From NCBI GenBank assembly GCA_934218695.1, contig CAKQDA010000002.1, forward strand, positions 1 through 64,000: a stretch of 64,000 nt of DNA, written 5' to 3'. This stretch comes from an uncultured Succinivibrio sp. (GTDB lineage: Bacteria > Pseudomonadota > Gammaproteobacteria > Enterobacterales > Succinivibrionaceae). The position numbers were made by a program, and so were the translations under genes. The notes under the pieces are model-generated. The model was not told where the DNA came from. It was given only the letters and a program-made list of their open reading frames with translations, and did not search any database. Positions within the stretch are counted from its first letter, which is position 1, and every line of letters starts with the position of its first letter. This document shows positions 36,624 to 46,540 of this stretch, piece after piece.

Positions 36624-36863
36624 ATGAAGATTAAATTATTGTCTGTTTGCGCTTTCTTGTTTGTATCAGTTCCTTTTTCAGCAAATGCTGTTATGGAAGC
36701 TTCTTGGGATGACGAAGGTGTTGAGCTGGCAGAAAAGCCTGAACACTGTCCTATGAATATTTATATTAAGAATGCAGACGGCAAAATTGAAGAGCATGAG
36801 TGGTCACACGCAAGAGTTCACAATTCAAAAGATGAGCAGAAATTAGAGTGTGTTTATAACTAA
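36624..36863 (+). CDS. Small secreted hypothetical protein
   Basis: A 79-residue protein; ATG 36624 is chosen because GTGGAG lies 6-9 bases upstream. A signal peptide (KIKLLSVCAFLFVSVPFSANA) precedes an acidic mature peptide of about 57 residues with two cysteines (EHCPMN and LECVY) that could form a disulphide. No family was recognised. It lies 17 bases before the yjjP homologue, so it is likely cotranscribed with the exporter. Confidence 0.65.
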   Translation: MKIKLLSVCAFLFVSVPFSANAVMEASWDDEGVELAEKPEHCPMNIYIKNADGKIEEHEWSHARVHNSKDEQKLECVYN

Positions 36864-36880
36864 TTTGAGTTTTACCAAAA

Positions 36881-37669
36881 ATGCCTCATATTGATTTAGA
36901 TACAACTTCTGATCTTAATAAAAAAGCAAAAATTCTGTGCACTTTTGGATGGCGTATGGCCCTGGCAGGTGCAGAAACACGCCTTATAATGCGTTGCTGC
37001 CATGATATGGCAAAAGCTCTTCATGTCATCAATCCTGAATTTACATTAACACGTTCATTCTTTTTGGTAAGATGCTGTGACGGAAACAGTCGTTTTGCTG
37101 AAAGAATAGCAAAGATAAAAAGTCTTGGCATTAACATGAACAGTGTTACCAGATTAAACTTCATTGCAAACGATGTTATCAGTGGAGAGATTACAGATCT
37201 TGATCTTATATATCACAAGATCAGAGCTGTTAGACCTGCGCATTACAGCAAGAATATGTTAATCCCCATTGAATCATTTGCGGCTGCAGCCTTTGCTTAT
37301 TGCAATGGCGGAAGTTTAACTGTATGCCTTGCAGCGTTAATCGGCGGATTTATGCTGATGTTCTTTAAGTTCTGGTTGCTTAAAAAAGGATTTTTCGAAA
37401 CTTTTGTCTTTATGGCCTGTGCTTTTTTAGGTTGTGCAACCACCTATATCATGTGCACTTACGTCTTAAATGCATCTGCAGATGAAACCCGTCTTGCAAT
37501 TATGGCTACGACATTACTGTTAGTCCCTGGTTTCCCTTATATGAATGGCTTTTTAGACATTTTTAAAGGATATCTTGAAATTGGAGTTATGAGACTTGTC
37601 TATTCGATCATCCTTACAGCCTGTGCCGCTTCAGGTCTATTAGGCGCTTTATATCTGATGTGGATTTAG
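36881..37669 (+). CDS. yjjP: YjjP-like (ThrE N-terminal domain) exporter subunit
   Basis: A 262-residue protein with a soluble N-terminal domain (1-125) containing GWRMALAGAETRLIMRCCHDMA, the ThrE/DUF1212 signature, and about five helices behind it with LLLVPGFPYMNGFLDI. In E. coli YjjP and YjjB together export succinate, while in Corynebacterium the fused ThrE exports threonine and serine. Substrate here is inferred. YjjB follows 22 bases downstream. Confidence 0.87.
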   Translation: MPHIDLDTTSDLNKKAKILCTFGWRMALAGAETRLIMRCCHDMAKALHVINPEFTLTRSFFLVRCCDGNSRFAERIAKIKSLGINMNSVTRLNFIANDVISGEITDLDLIYHKIRAVRPAHYSKNMLIPIESFAAAAFAYCNGGSLTVCLAALIGGFMLMFFKFWLLKKGFFETFVFMACAFLGCATTYIMCTYVLNASADETRLAIMATTLLLVPGFPYMNGFLDIFKGYLEIGVMRLVYSIILTACAASGLLGALYLMWI

Positions 37670-37691
37670 TTTTAAAAATTGGAGCTGTTTA

Positions 37692-38189
37692 ATGCTGGAC
37701 TTAAATTTTACAACTGAATTTTTCATAAGATGGGCAATGGAGACTGGGTGTGCCTCCTTTATTGCAGTTGCCTTTGCGATGCTGTTTCAGGTTCCTGTCA
37801 AGTATTTGGGCTTTGTAGCCTTAGGTGGAGCTGTAACCCGCTGTTTAAGGACCTTTCTTTTTTTAGGATGCGGTCTTGAGGTTGTTGTTTCAACTTTTAT
37901 AGCGTGCTCAGTTACTTCTCTGTTATTTATTTACATAGCACCTAAACTGAAAGTTACAAGAGTTATCTTTACAGTAGCTTCAATTATTTCCCTGATCCCA
38001 GGCATGGATGCATACCAGTGTCTGATTGCTATGGCAAGAATTATTGAAGATACCCAGACGGAACTCGTACAGGAAGCTTACCTTATCATGCATCACGGAA
38101 TGAGATGTTTTGGTATCATGCTGGCAATCAGTCTCGGTATTGCCGTTCCACCTCTATTCTTCTACAGATACAGATTCGGCAAATCCTAA
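37692..38189 (+). CDS. yjjB: YjjB-like (ThrE C-terminal domain) exporter subunit
   Basis: A 165-residue protein of the DUF3815/ThrE_2 family with four or five helices. FVALGGAVTRCLRTFLFLG and IISLIPGMDAYQCLIAM are typical. It forms the second half of the two-gene exporter. ATG 37692 follows GGAGCTG. A strong terminator lies directly behind. Confidence 0.87.
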   Translation: MLDLNFTTEFFIRWAMETGCASFIAVAFAMLFQVPVKYLGFVALGGAVTRCLRTFLFLGCGLEVVVSTFIACSVTSLLFIYIAPKLKVTRVIFTVASIISLIPGMDAYQCLIAMARIIEDTQTELVQEAYLIMHHGMRCFGIMLAISLGIAVPPLFFYRYRFGKS

Positions 38190-38195
38190 ATTATT

Positions 38196-38216
38196 GTGGT
38201 GCCTTTATGGCACCAC
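38196..38216 (+). terminator. Terminator of yjjPB
   Basis: A perfect 8-bp stem GTGGTGCC / GGCACCAC has a 5-base loop and is followed by TAAAATAAG. The U-run is weak. Confidence 0.7.
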
Positions 38217-38273
38217 TAAAATAAGTTGTATAACTTCATATCATCTGCCAAAAGTAAAATTTACTTAAATCTC

Positions 38274-41200
38274 CTAAAGCTTATCAAGAATATCAGTGGT
38301 GATATATATACAGTTTTCCTCAGTTGCAACATCAAAAAGAGGATCGTCAAAGTTTTCATATGCCCAGTCATTGATCTCTTCAATCGCAGCATCGCGTGAC
38401 ATAAATTTGAGACTGATACAAATTCCTGTAAATTCGTTAATATCAATAACATCGCAGTTCTGAGATTTAATAGCTTCGATAAGTTTTCTACAGTTCTCTG
38501 AAGGATAACTGAATTTATCAGTACCATCATCTGTAGTTGTTAAATTATCTCTTTGAGAAAGAGCTTTTGCGTTATTCTGATTTCTATTAGTAGAATCTGA
38601 ACTGTATTCAGTGCCGACTGTAAATTTTTCTGAGAGCTCTGTTTTATTCAGATCCTCTTCATCATCATTATTTTCATAATCACTTCTAATCTTTGCGATC
38701 ACGTCCTGGAGCTGGGCACTTTCCTTTAATTTTGATTCTATCAGTGAAGTATCAAGATTTTTCAGGTTAAAGTTTGCTGTTTTAAAGAAACTGTGTGCAG
38801 TTGTTCTTACAAGTGATGTTTTTTCAAATTTGTTTATTATCTGCGCGTCATGATTTGCCGTAATTTGTTTCTTTTCTGCTGTAGGCTTATTTTTCAGATC
38901 ATGTACTGCAGTTAAAACAGGTCTTGAAGACAGATAACTGAAAATTTCATTAAATTTATTTTCAAGGTAATTTCTAAGGGGAGAGTTCTCTACTTCTTCA
39001 GTTGCTAGTTTCTTCAGATAATTTAAGCATAGTCTGAAATTTTTATTGTTCTTCTGTTCTGCGTATAAAGTTCTATAAAATTTTTCATCGAAAGGCTTAC
39101 ATCCTTTCATGAGAGATCTCAAGGTAGTGAAAAACTGGATGGTAAACACATGCTGTTCTGCTGTAAGTTCCATATACCTTGACAGTTTTACCTCAGCGAC
39201 ACTTACAGGAACAATAAAGGAGAAAATTATGAATGCCATTTGAGCTGCGCAGAGCTTATTTAAAAAATCATGAGTAACAGCCTGTTTACCTAAGTGAGTT
39301 GCAATTATCTTATGATATTTTAGTTTGTTCCGTGCTACTTTTGGTAAAGCACTGTCGATAGGCACTACCATCAGTCCTAAATTTGGCAGACAGTCTTCAA
39401 TAGCCTCGTTAGCTGTGTATGAATATCCGATTTTGAAAATTTCACAAAGTTGAGAGTACTTTGTAAAAGTAAAATCCTTTAACTTTCTTTTTATCAGCTG
39501 TTCATCAAGTTTTGAGAGATTTCCTGTAACGAGGTTTGCAAGCTCAGTCTGATTATCGTTGTCAAGGTTGCCAAGGAACCTTATAACTGCAGATTTTGAG
39601 CAGATAAGATCTTTTAATGATGAAAGTTTTGTACTGTCAATAACTATCTCTTTTTTTAGCAAGCAAGATGCTGCCTCACGACTGAATAAAGGCATAAATA
39701 AATTTGAGAAAACAGGATGACCTAACAGAGTCCAAAGTGATTTGCAGTTGTTTCCTGAAAAAATGTGAGCCTGACTGTCAAACAGCATCATATTGTTGAG
39801 ACTTCTACACTCATCATTATTTTTTTTATTTTCTATGTAAATAGTCCCGTCAATGCCTGAAACAGTCATTTCATTATGAACAAGCTTTTGCATATATACA
39901 GACAGATGCTTGGTTTTTTGCTTCAGCCCTTTAAACAGGGAAGAAATCTTGTCATCTTTATTTAACTGTTCAAATATGAGGTTGTAAAAAACAACAGGAG
40001 CCTTTTCATATAATTCTGATATGGAAAGTTTTTCGTTATTTGTTAACAAGACATTGGCAACTAAGTAATTTAGAGGTGGAAATTCAAAAAGAGCCTGAGT
40101 TGTAAGCTTATCAATTTTTAATTTCCCGGTATTGTGCTTGCAGCATTCAAATAAAGCAAAGTACAGACCTCTTATGAAAAGGAGCTGTTTTTTTCCTGTA
40201 TTTAAGAACTCTGAATTTAGTTCTTCTAATCCCTTTAAATTTTCTTTTTTGTCATATGAAACAAAAATATTATTTAAAATCAGTCTTAAGAAGAATGTGT
40301 ATAAAAGTATGCTACTGTTGGTTTTATCTGTCGTGACCGTTATAAAATCTAAATTACCTCTGCCACCGACTTCCAGCACAGTTGAGTCATGCAAGTATGC
40401 TATGAAGGTCTTTTCAAGTATCCCTGATTTAATTCCCAGATCCTTGTCGTTTCTGTATATCATACAAGGATAGGTAAGAGACAAATCTTTGCTGTCTGTA
40501 ATGTAAAGACAAGGTGCTGCACGGGTACTGGATTTTAAATCATCAAAATAGTGAAGTGTAACTGCATCCTTGTCCGGAATAAGCTTCATTATTTTTGGAA
40601 TAACGTATTTTTCTATGGTGGAAAAAATAGTCATCACAAATTTATTCTCTTTAACAGGAGAATTATCAAGTACAGCAGAGACAATATTCTCAACATTGCA
40701 TTTATCTCTTTTTCCGTTATTAATTGAAAAAAGATAGTCATAGGCTGATTTCCTTACTGATCCAAACCTTTTTTCAAGATTGGTTGTATCAATTATCTCA
40801 AGTTGAGGTTTTATTTCGGTACTGTTTGCAATTCTGGAAGGTTGCGTATGAGCAATTTTCTTTAGCTCTTCCTCTAAATCAGACAAATATGGATAATCCT
40901 GATTTAAAGGCTCTCTATATGATGTTGATGCTGAAATAATGGCCAGATAGTGGCTGACTCTTTTTTGCTGTCCTTCATTCAGAGGTTTAAAGCAGTAACT
41001 GCTGTCTTTGTAGTTACAGTGTCTGTTCCTGTATTCGCTTGCATATGTATAGCAGGCTCTCAGGTATCCTAGTCCCTCTTTAGGCAATTCAAGTTCACCT
41101 AAAATGCTGTTTACAGCAAGTCTCTGGTGTGGATCGAGCTTTGAAGAGCTGACAACAAAAAGTCCTTCAAAAACTCTGAGCATTACATTGTAGTTTGACA

Positions 41201-41603
41201 GCTTGTTGTTCATTCTGCTGATATGAACAGCATCACTCTGAGTTGGAGTTCTTTTTTCTTGTATAAGTGCTCTGACAGCAGCACAGTCCTCATCATTATT
41301 TAGATTTGGTTTTGGAGTGATAAAAATCTTGTCGTAAAAAGACAAATCGACAGGGATAGAGCATGGGACGAGTTTTAATCCCAACATCTCTAGATATGTA
41401 TTTATGCAGACATAGTTTTTCTGACAATTGTTTTCAAAGGTTTTTTCTGTATACTCAAGCTTAAGCTTTTCGCACAGTTCCTGCATGGATGTGCATATAA
41501 AACGGTGAGAGGATGCTTCTTTATAAAGATCCCGTATAACCTCAACCAGCGAAGAGGGGAGATCTTTAATTCTTTTTATATAAAAGCAAGCATCTTTGAT
41601 CAT
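38274..41603 (-). CDS. Very large TerB/TerB_C-domain protein
   Basis: A 1109-residue soluble protein. ATG 41603 is preferred because AGGA lies 8 bases upstream; the frame is open further to 41660. The last 70 residues (DINEFTGICISLKFMSRDAA then IEEINDWAYENFDDPLFD) match the TerB_C domain (PF15615). Two TerB-like helical modules can be seen, at roughly 150-250 and 800-900, each preceded by a similar element (YLEMLGLKLVPCSIP and CLPNLGLMVVPIDSA), suggesting an internal duplication. TerB proteins are linked to tellurite, phage and stress responses. It follows the GH84 gene by 80 bases on the same strand. Confidence 0.7.
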   Translation of the reverse strand: MIKDACFYIKRIKDLPSSLVEVIRDLYKEASSHRFICTSMQELCEKLKLEYTEKTFENNCQKNYVCINTYLEMLGLKLVPCSIPVDLSFYDKIFITPKPNLNNDEDCAAVRALIQEKRTPTQSDAVHISRMNNKLSNYNVMLRVFEGLFVVSSSKLDPHQRLAVNSILGELELPKEGLGYLRACYTYASEYRNRHCNYKDSSYCFKPLNEGQQKRVSHYLAIISASTSYREPLNQDYPYLSDLEEELKKIAHTQPSRIANSTEIKPQLEIIDTTNLEKRFGSVRKSAYDYLFSINNGKRDKCNVENIVSAVLDNSPVKENKFVMTIFSTIEKYVIPKIMKLIPDKDAVTLHYFDDLKSSTRAAPCLYITDSKDLSLTYPCMIYRNDKDLGIKSGILEKTFIAYLHDSTVLEVGGRGNLDFITVTTDKTNSSILLYTFFLRLILNNIFVSYDKKENLKGLEELNSEFLNTGKKQLLFIRGLYFALFECCKHNTGKLKIDKLTTQALFEFPPLNYLVANVLLTNNEKLSISELYEKAPVVFYNLIFEQLNKDDKISSLFKGLKQKTKHLSVYMQKLVHNEMTVSGIDGTIYIENKKNNDECRSLNNMMLFDSQAHIFSGNNCKSLWTLLGHPVFSNLFMPLFSREAASCLLKKEIVIDSTKLSSLKDLICSKSAVIRFLGNLDNDNQTELANLVTGNLSKLDEQLIKRKLKDFTFTKYSQLCEIFKIGYSYTANEAIEDCLPNLGLMVVPIDSALPKVARNKLKYHKIIATHLGKQAVTHDFLNKLCAAQMAFIIFSFIVPVSVAEVKLSRYMELTAEQHVFTIQFFTTLRSLMKGCKPFDEKFYRTLYAEQKNNKNFRLCLNYLKKLATEEVENSPLRNYLENKFNEIFSYLSSRPVLTAVHDLKNKPTAEKKQITANHDAQIINKFEKTSLVRTTAHSFFKTANFNLKNLDTSLIESKLKESAQLQDVIAKIRSDYENNDDEEDLNKTELSEKFTVGTEYSSDSTNRNQNNAKALSQRDNLTTTDDGTDKFSYPSENCRKLIEAIKSQNCDVIDINEFTGICISLKFMSRDAAIEEINDWAYENFDDPLFDVATEENCIYITTDILDKL

Positions 41604-41683
41604 ACTCAGTCCTTCATGAGAGAAATTTAATTTTAACTCCAAAAAGGATAGAAAAATCAACAGATGAGTACAATTTTCTCAAA

Positions 41684-42760
41684 TTATGAAGTAAGACACG
41701 CAGGATCAAATTTATAGATACCTGATAAAAAGTCTAAAATTTCTCTCTTCGCTTTTGTGTCGATTGCTATCAGCGTCTTCTTTAAATCCTCTTTCATATC
41801 TTCAGAAAGAGCATCAATTCCATCGTCATTTAGGATATCAAGAAACTTTAAAACGGAGTGAACTTTATTGTTAAACATATTTTTTAGCAGATGAAGTCTC
41901 AGTTCTTGTTTATTCTTTTCGCTTTCATTTTTATAGCACAGAGGAAGTGTTGCTATTGCAACTTTGGTAAGCTCGGCCTCCAGCATAGGATTGACAGCAT
42001 GAGAAAAAGCAATCCCGTCAAGATTAATTCTGTTTTTGAATTCTCTGGTGTAGATATGCTTACAGATAAATTTTCCGTCATTAACTGGATAGTTATCCCA
42101 GATGGTCACTTTCCTGCCGAAAAGATTATTGATTCTGTTAATATCATCTGCTGTTATTTCTTTTGACAGTACTCTGTTTCCTGTCCAGAAGATCTCTATA
42201 TCGTCATCAAGTTCTCTGGTTATTTCCTGAAAATAGGTATCAGGGCGTTTACCGAAACATTTATCTAAAATAGGATCAAAACTGTAGTAGGTAGGACAGA
42301 AGATAAGCCGGATTTTATTTTTTGAAGAGATTTTTTTTAAGTAAGAAGAAACTTCATTCATTATCTCTTTCTGGTGAATTCCTTCATCATCTGAATAAAG
42401 TTTAATATCATCGAACAGAATTGCGATAATCTTTACATTTAATTCTTTTACCAGAAAATCTATTTTTTTTAAAAGGACAGGAAGGAATTTTTTAAGATCA
42501 GTTGTGATGCCTAGTGGTGATATTCCCACCCCAAAATCTATTGAGTTGTTTTTGCAGCATACAGACAGCCTTTTAAAAAACTCTATCCTGTCGTTTGAGA
42601 AAACCTGAGCCCAGTTTTTGCGAAGAGCTTTGTCATTTTTCGGTGCGTAAATGTAGTAGCTGTACTCATTATCACCTACAAAAGAAATTAGAGAACTTCG
42701 TTCCTCCTCAGTGTATATTCTGCCGTAGTAGCCTTCTATTATGCCAAGAGTTGTTTTCAT
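41684..42760 (-). CDS. GH84 beta-N-acetylglucosaminidase, O-GlcNAcase-like
   Basis: A 358-residue protein without signal peptide. LGIIEGYYGRIYTEEER, YYIYAPKND, the catalytic pair D117-D118 in LFDDI, FCPTYY, FWTGNRVLSKEI and TIWDNYPVND (D222, N223, N227, D228) reproduce the active site of human O-GlcNAcase and bacterial GH84 enzymes in order. These remove N-acetylglucosamine by substrate-assisted catalysis. Most characterised bacterial members are secreted and multidomain; this one is compact and apparently cytoplasmic, with a short helical tail (about 300-358). Substrate could be O-GlcNAc protein or an intracellular sugar. Confidence 0.88.
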   Translation of the reverse strand: MKTTLGIIEGYYGRIYTEEERSSLISFVGDNEYSYYIYAPKNDKALRKNWAQVFSNDRIEFFKRLSVCCKNNSIDFGVGISPLGITTDLKKFLPVLLKKIDFLVKELNVKIIAILFDDIKLYSDDEGIHQKEIMNEVSSYLKKISSKNKIRLIFCPTYYSFDPILDKCFGKRPDTYFQEITRELDDDIEIFWTGNRVLSKEITADDINRINNLFGRKVTIWDNYPVNDGKFICKHIYTREFKNRINLDGIAFSHAVNPMLEAELTKVAIATLPLCYKNESEKNKQELRLHLLKNMFNNKVHSVLKFLDILNDDGIDALSEDMKEDLKKTLIAIDTKAKREILDFLSGIYKFDPACLTS

Positions 42761-43134
42761 ATATTCTGATCTTCTGAAGTATTAAATCTTTGAGTGTATG
42801 GAGTATGCCTTTATATCGTGTGGCATTCTTTTAAAACTCAGTCAGAGAATACAACCTATTTAATTGCGAAACAACAGAGTTTTTATATATACAACTAAAG
42901 CCTATACAGTGCTCTTTATAAAAAATCGTAAGAATATGCGTAAAGAGAAGGCTGAAACATCAGTAATTGTAAATAACTGCTAAAATCAACAGGGAGGAAA
43001 ATTTGTACGTTGATTAGATACGGTTAGGCTTGTATAATATCCGAGTTTATATTTAAAGACGTACAGCACAGTTTATTACTCCGCTGCGTCAATGATGTTT
43101 GTTAATTACTGCAACCTAGACATAGAGGTAAACG
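42761..43134. other. Divergent promoter region between GH84 and tig
   Basis: 374 AT-rich bases without a gene. The right part holds the tig promoter at 43010-43038. Nothing specific was seen for the GH84 promoter. Confidence 0.6.
43010..43038 (+). promoter_or_regulatory. Sigma-70 promoter of tig
   Basis: TTGATT (43010-43015), a 17-base spacer and TATAAT (43033-43038) with TG before it form a strong housekeeping promoter about 97 bases upstream of the tig start. Confidence 0.75.
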
Positions 43135-44454
43135 ATGCAGGTTTCAACCGAGAAAAAAGAGGGCGTTCAGCACCTTCTAACCGTTACTGTGCCAGCAGAA
43201 GATGTTAAAAAGGCATATGACGCTAGTTTCCGCAAGTACGCTAAAAATGCAAGAATCGATGGTTTCCGCAAGGGCCACATTCCAGCTAAAGTTTTAGAAC
43301 AGCAGTTTGGCGGTCAGATTTATTCAGATGCCTATGATTCATTAGTAAATGAAACCTTAGGTAACGCAATTAAAGAGTCTAAGCTAGAGGTTATTGGCTA
43401 TCCAAAGATTGATGTTAAGAAAGCAACCTTCAAGAATGATGAAGAGTTTGTTTATGAGGCAACAGTTGAAGTTAACCCAGAGTTAGAGTTAAAGCCATTT
43501 GAAGACTTAAAGTTAAAGTCAATCAAGGCAACTGTAACTGATGCTGACGTGGAGAAAATGATCGAGACTTTACGTAAGCAGCAGGGTAAGTGGCAGGTAA
43601 AGGATGGTGCAGCAGTTGCTAAGGGCACACGTGCATCAATTGACTTTACAGGTCGCACTGATGGTGTTGAGTTTGAGGGCGGTAAAGCTACAAACTTCTC
43701 TTTAACAGTTGGTGAAACCCAGATGATTCCTGGCTTTACTGAGCAGATCGAAGGCCACAAGGCTGGTGATAAGTTCACAATTCAGGTTAAGTTCCCTGAG
43801 GATTATCATGCAGAGAACCTGAAGGGTAAGGATGCAGAGTTTGATATTGTTGTTAACTCTGTTTCAGAGCTTTCTTTACCAGAAGTTAACGAAGATTTCG
43901 TTAAGGTATTCGGCGTAAAGGATGGTTCTTTAGATACCTTTAAGGCAGACTTACGCAAGAATATGGAGCGTGAGTTAAACCGTGCAAAGTATACTATTAC
44001 TCGCGGTAAGCTGTTTGATGCTTTAGTTGCTCAGTACGGCGAATTTGCTGTTCCTGAGGCATTTGTTGAAGCTGAGAAAGATCGTCTTGCAAAGAACTTT
44101 GAGCAGCAGATGCGTGCTTATGGAATGAAGAAGTTACCAGATTCATTCAAGAAAGATGATATGTTCACTGATGAGGCTGTAAAAGATGCACGCTTAGGAA
44201 CTATCGTTCGCAAGATTGTTGAGAGCTTAGGTCTAAAGACACCATCTGAAGAGTTCGTTGATGCTCAGTTAGAGCAGATTGCCGGTGCTTATGAAGATCC
44301 TGCTGAAGTTAAAGAGCAGATCCGTAAGGACAAGAAGCAGTTCGAGGCTGTTCAGAATGCAGCTTTAGAATCAGAAGTTGTTGCTAAGGTAATGGAAAAG
44401 GCTGCTGATGGCGAAGAAGAGATGACCTTCGACCAGTTAGTTAACCATCACTAA
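43135..44454 (+). CDS. tig: Trigger factor chaperone
   Basis: A 439-residue ribosome-associated chaperone with peptidyl-prolyl isomerase activity. The ribosome-binding loop GFRKGHIP lies near residues 43-50 (consensus GFRxGKxP). The FKBP-type domain spans about 155-245 (RASIDFTGRTDGVEFEGGKA), and the long helical C-terminal arms follow. Length is close to E. coli Tig. It leads the conserved tig-clpP-clpX-lon order. Confidence 0.95.
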   Translation: MQVSTEKKEGVQHLLTVTVPAEDVKKAYDASFRKYAKNARIDGFRKGHIPAKVLEQQFGGQIYSDAYDSLVNETLGNAIKESKLEVIGYPKIDVKKATFKNDEEFVYEATVEVNPELELKPFEDLKLKSIKATVTDADVEKMIETLRKQQGKWQVKDGAAVAKGTRASIDFTGRTDGVEFEGGKATNFSLTVGETQMIPGFTEQIEGHKAGDKFTIQVKFPEDYHAENLKGKDAEFDIVVNSVSELSLPEVNEDFVKVFGVKDGSLDTFKADLRKNMERELNRAKYTITRGKLFDALVAQYGEFAVPEAFVEAEKDRLAKNFEQQMRAYGMKKLPDSFKKDDMFTDEAVKDARLGTIVRKIVESLGLKTPSEEFVDAQLEQIAGAYEDPAEVKEQIRKDKKQFEAVQNAALESEVVAKVMEKAADGEEEMTFDQLVNHH

Positions 44455-44483
44455 TAACACACTTAAATAGTAATTGAGGAGCT

Positions 44484-45143
44484 ATGCTATATATGTATAA
44501 TTCAGAAGATCAGGAAAGAATGGCATCGACATTAGTGCCTATGGTTATCGAGCAGACAGCTCGAGGAGAAAGATCTTTTGATATTTACTCTAGACTTTTA
44601 AAAGATAGGGTGATCTTTTTGACAGGTGAAGTTGAAGATCATATGTCAGATCTGATCGTAGCACAGCTCCTTTTCTTAGAATCAGAAGATCCAGACAAGG
44701 ATATCTATCTGTATATCAATTCTCCTGGTGGCGTAGTTACAGCAGGTCTTGCAATATACGACACCATGCAATATATAAAACCTGATGTATGCACACTGTG
44801 CATGGGACAGGCCTGTTCAATGGGATCATTTTTATTAACTGGCGGAGCAAAGGGAAAGAGATTTGCTCTTCCAAATGCCAGAATTATGATTCATCAGCCA
44901 TTAGGCGGATTTAAAGGTCAGGCTACTGATATTATGATCCATGCGCACGAAACTTTACGTATTAAACAGACTTTAAACAGTATTCTTGCTAAGCATACAG
45001 GTAAGAGTATTGAAGATATTACACGTGATACAGAGCGTGATAATTTTATGACTTCTCAGGAAGCACTTGAGTACGGTCTTATCGATAAAGTAATCTCAAG
45101 CCGTGCTGAGATAGCAGATTTAAATTCAAAGAAGGATGAGTAA
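44484..45143 (+). CDS. clpP: ATP-dependent Clp protease proteolytic subunit
   Basis: A 219-residue serine protease. The catalytic Ser112 lies in [10 protein letters not shown] and His137 in [10 protein letters not shown], with Asp in the TERDNFM region. [18 protein letters not shown] is typical. It forms a 14-mer chamber served by ClpX or ClpA. The start is either 44484 or the ATG at 44493; a GAGGAG site lies close to the first. It precedes clpX by 2 bases. Confidence 0.96.
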   Translation: MLYMYNSEDQERMASTLVPMVIEQTARGERSFDIYSRLLKDRVIFLTGEVEDHMSDLIVAQLLFLESEDPDKDIYLYINSPGGVVTAGLAIYDTMQYIKPDVCTLCMGQACSMGSFLLTGGAKGKRFALPNARIMIHQPLGGFKGQATDIMIHAHETLRIKQTLNSILAKHTGKSIEDITRDTERDNFMTSQEALEYGLIDKVISSRAEIADLNSKKDE

Positions 45144-45145
45144 TC

Positions 45146-46417
45146 GTGTCAGAACAGAAAAAAAGTACCTGTCTGTTCTGCGGTCAGGCAGCCTCAGACA
45201 CAAGAACATTAATCAGAGCCAGAGATGGGATCTGTATTTGTTCAGATTGCATAAAGCAGTGCTATGAAATGTTAGCCGCAAAAGGGCTTGATAACAAAGA
45301 CAAGCATCCGGCAAGCGGCATAGATTTGGATAATGTTCCTACTCCTCACGAGATCGCCAAACATCTTGATGAGTATGTTATAGGTCAGGACGATGCTAAA
45401 AAGGTTTTGTCTGTGGCTGTTTATAACCATTACCAGAGATTGCGTCACTCAGGTGTAGATTCTGATGTCGAGCTTGGAAAGTCAAATATTCTTTTAGTAG
45501 GTCCAACTGGTTCTGGTAAAACATTGCTTGTTCAGACTTTAGCAAAGTTCCTTAATGTACCATTCGCTATTTCAGATGCCACTACTTTAACAGAAGCAGG
45601 CTATGTAGGTGAAGATGTTGAGAACGTCATAGTGCGTTTGCTTCAGAACTGTGATTTCGACGTTGAAAAAGCTCAGAAAGGCATTATCTATATCGATGAG
45701 ATTGATAAAATCGCCCGTAAGAGTGAAAACCCTTCAATTACAAGAGATGTTTCAGGTGAAGGTGTACAGCAGGCTCTTCTAAAGCTGATTGAAGGAACTG
45801 TTGCATCTGTTCCTCCTAATGGCGGCAGAAAGCATCCTCAGGAAAAGAATATAGAGGTTGATACATCTCAGATCCTGTTTATCTGTGGTGGTGCATTTGA
45901 TGGTCTTGATAAAATTGTAGAAAAAAGAGTCTCAAAGAAAGCCGGCATTGGTTTTGGAGCTGAAGTTTTCGGTAAGGATGACAAGATGTCACTTTCTGAC
46001 AAGTATAAGAAAGTCGAACCTGATGATCTTGTAAAATTTGGAATTATACCTGAATTTGTTGGTCGTTTACCTGTAATTACTGCTTTATCTGAACTGAATA
46101 GAGATGAGCTGATTAGAGTTTTAAGAGAACCAAAAAATGCGATTATCAGGCAGTTCGAAGCCATGTTCAAGTTCGAAAACGTAAAACTTGAGTTTACTGC
46201 TGAAGCCTTAAATGCTATTGCCGACAGCGCTATTAAGCGTCATACAGGCGCACGTGGATTGCGTTCGGTTGTTGAGGGACTGCTTTTAAATACAATGTAT
46301 GATATTCCATCGGTAAAAAATGTCGTAAAGGTACTTGTTGATAAGAATACCGTTGAAAATCATCAGGAGCCTTTAGTAATAAAGAAAGACGAATTTGAAA
46401 TCGCCTCTAACTCATAA
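45146..46417 (+). CDS. clpX: ATP-dependent Clp protease ATP-binding subunit ClpX
   Basis: A 423-residue AAA+ unfoldase starting with GTG. The N-terminal zinc-binding domain has C9, C12, C32 and C35 (CLFC and CSDC). Walker A is GPTGSGKT, Walker [11 protein letters not shown], and GYVGEDVE is the pore loop. GFGAEV provides the IGF-like loop region that docks on ClpP. It is cotranscribed with clpP; a terminator follows before lon. Confidence 0.96.
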   Translation: MSEQKKSTCLFCGQAASDTRTLIRARDGICICSDCIKQCYEMLAAKGLDNKDKHPASGIDLDNVPTPHEIAKHLDEYVIGQDDAKKVLSVAVYNHYQRLRHSGVDSDVELGKSNILLVGPTGSGKTLLVQTLAKFLNVPFAISDATTLTEAGYVGEDVENVIVRLLQNCDFDVEKAQKGIIYIDEIDKIARKSENPSITRDVSGEGVQQALLKLIEGTVASVPPNGGRKHPQEKNIEVDTSQILFICGGAFDGLDKIVEKRVSKKAGIGFGAEVFGKDDKMSLSDKYKKVEPDDLVKFGIIPEFVGRLPVITALSELNRDELIRVLREPKNAIIRQFEAMFKFENVKLEFTAEALNAIADSAIKRHTGARGLRSVVEGLLLNTMYDIPSVKNVVKVLVDKNTVENHQEPLVIKKDEFEIASNS

Positions 46418-46437
46418 TAATAAAATTAACAGATAAG

Positions 46438-46467
46438 GCCCTTCAAAAAGATTGAGGGGCTTTTTTG
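46438..46467 (+). terminator. Terminator between clpX and lon
   Basis: GCCCTTCAA / TTGAGGGGC (one wobble) is followed by TTTTTTG, separating clpX from the second lon. Confidence 0.85.
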
Positions 46468-46540
46468 TCTGATTGTCAGATAATACTAATTACACTTGGA
46501 TTTTATTTGTAGAGATTTTTTTTCTTAGTACTGGAAGAAC

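Noticed and set aside
43452..43778. Antisense open frame inside tig
   Set aside because: Composition mirrors the tig codons and there is no start context; it is a shadow of a real gene.
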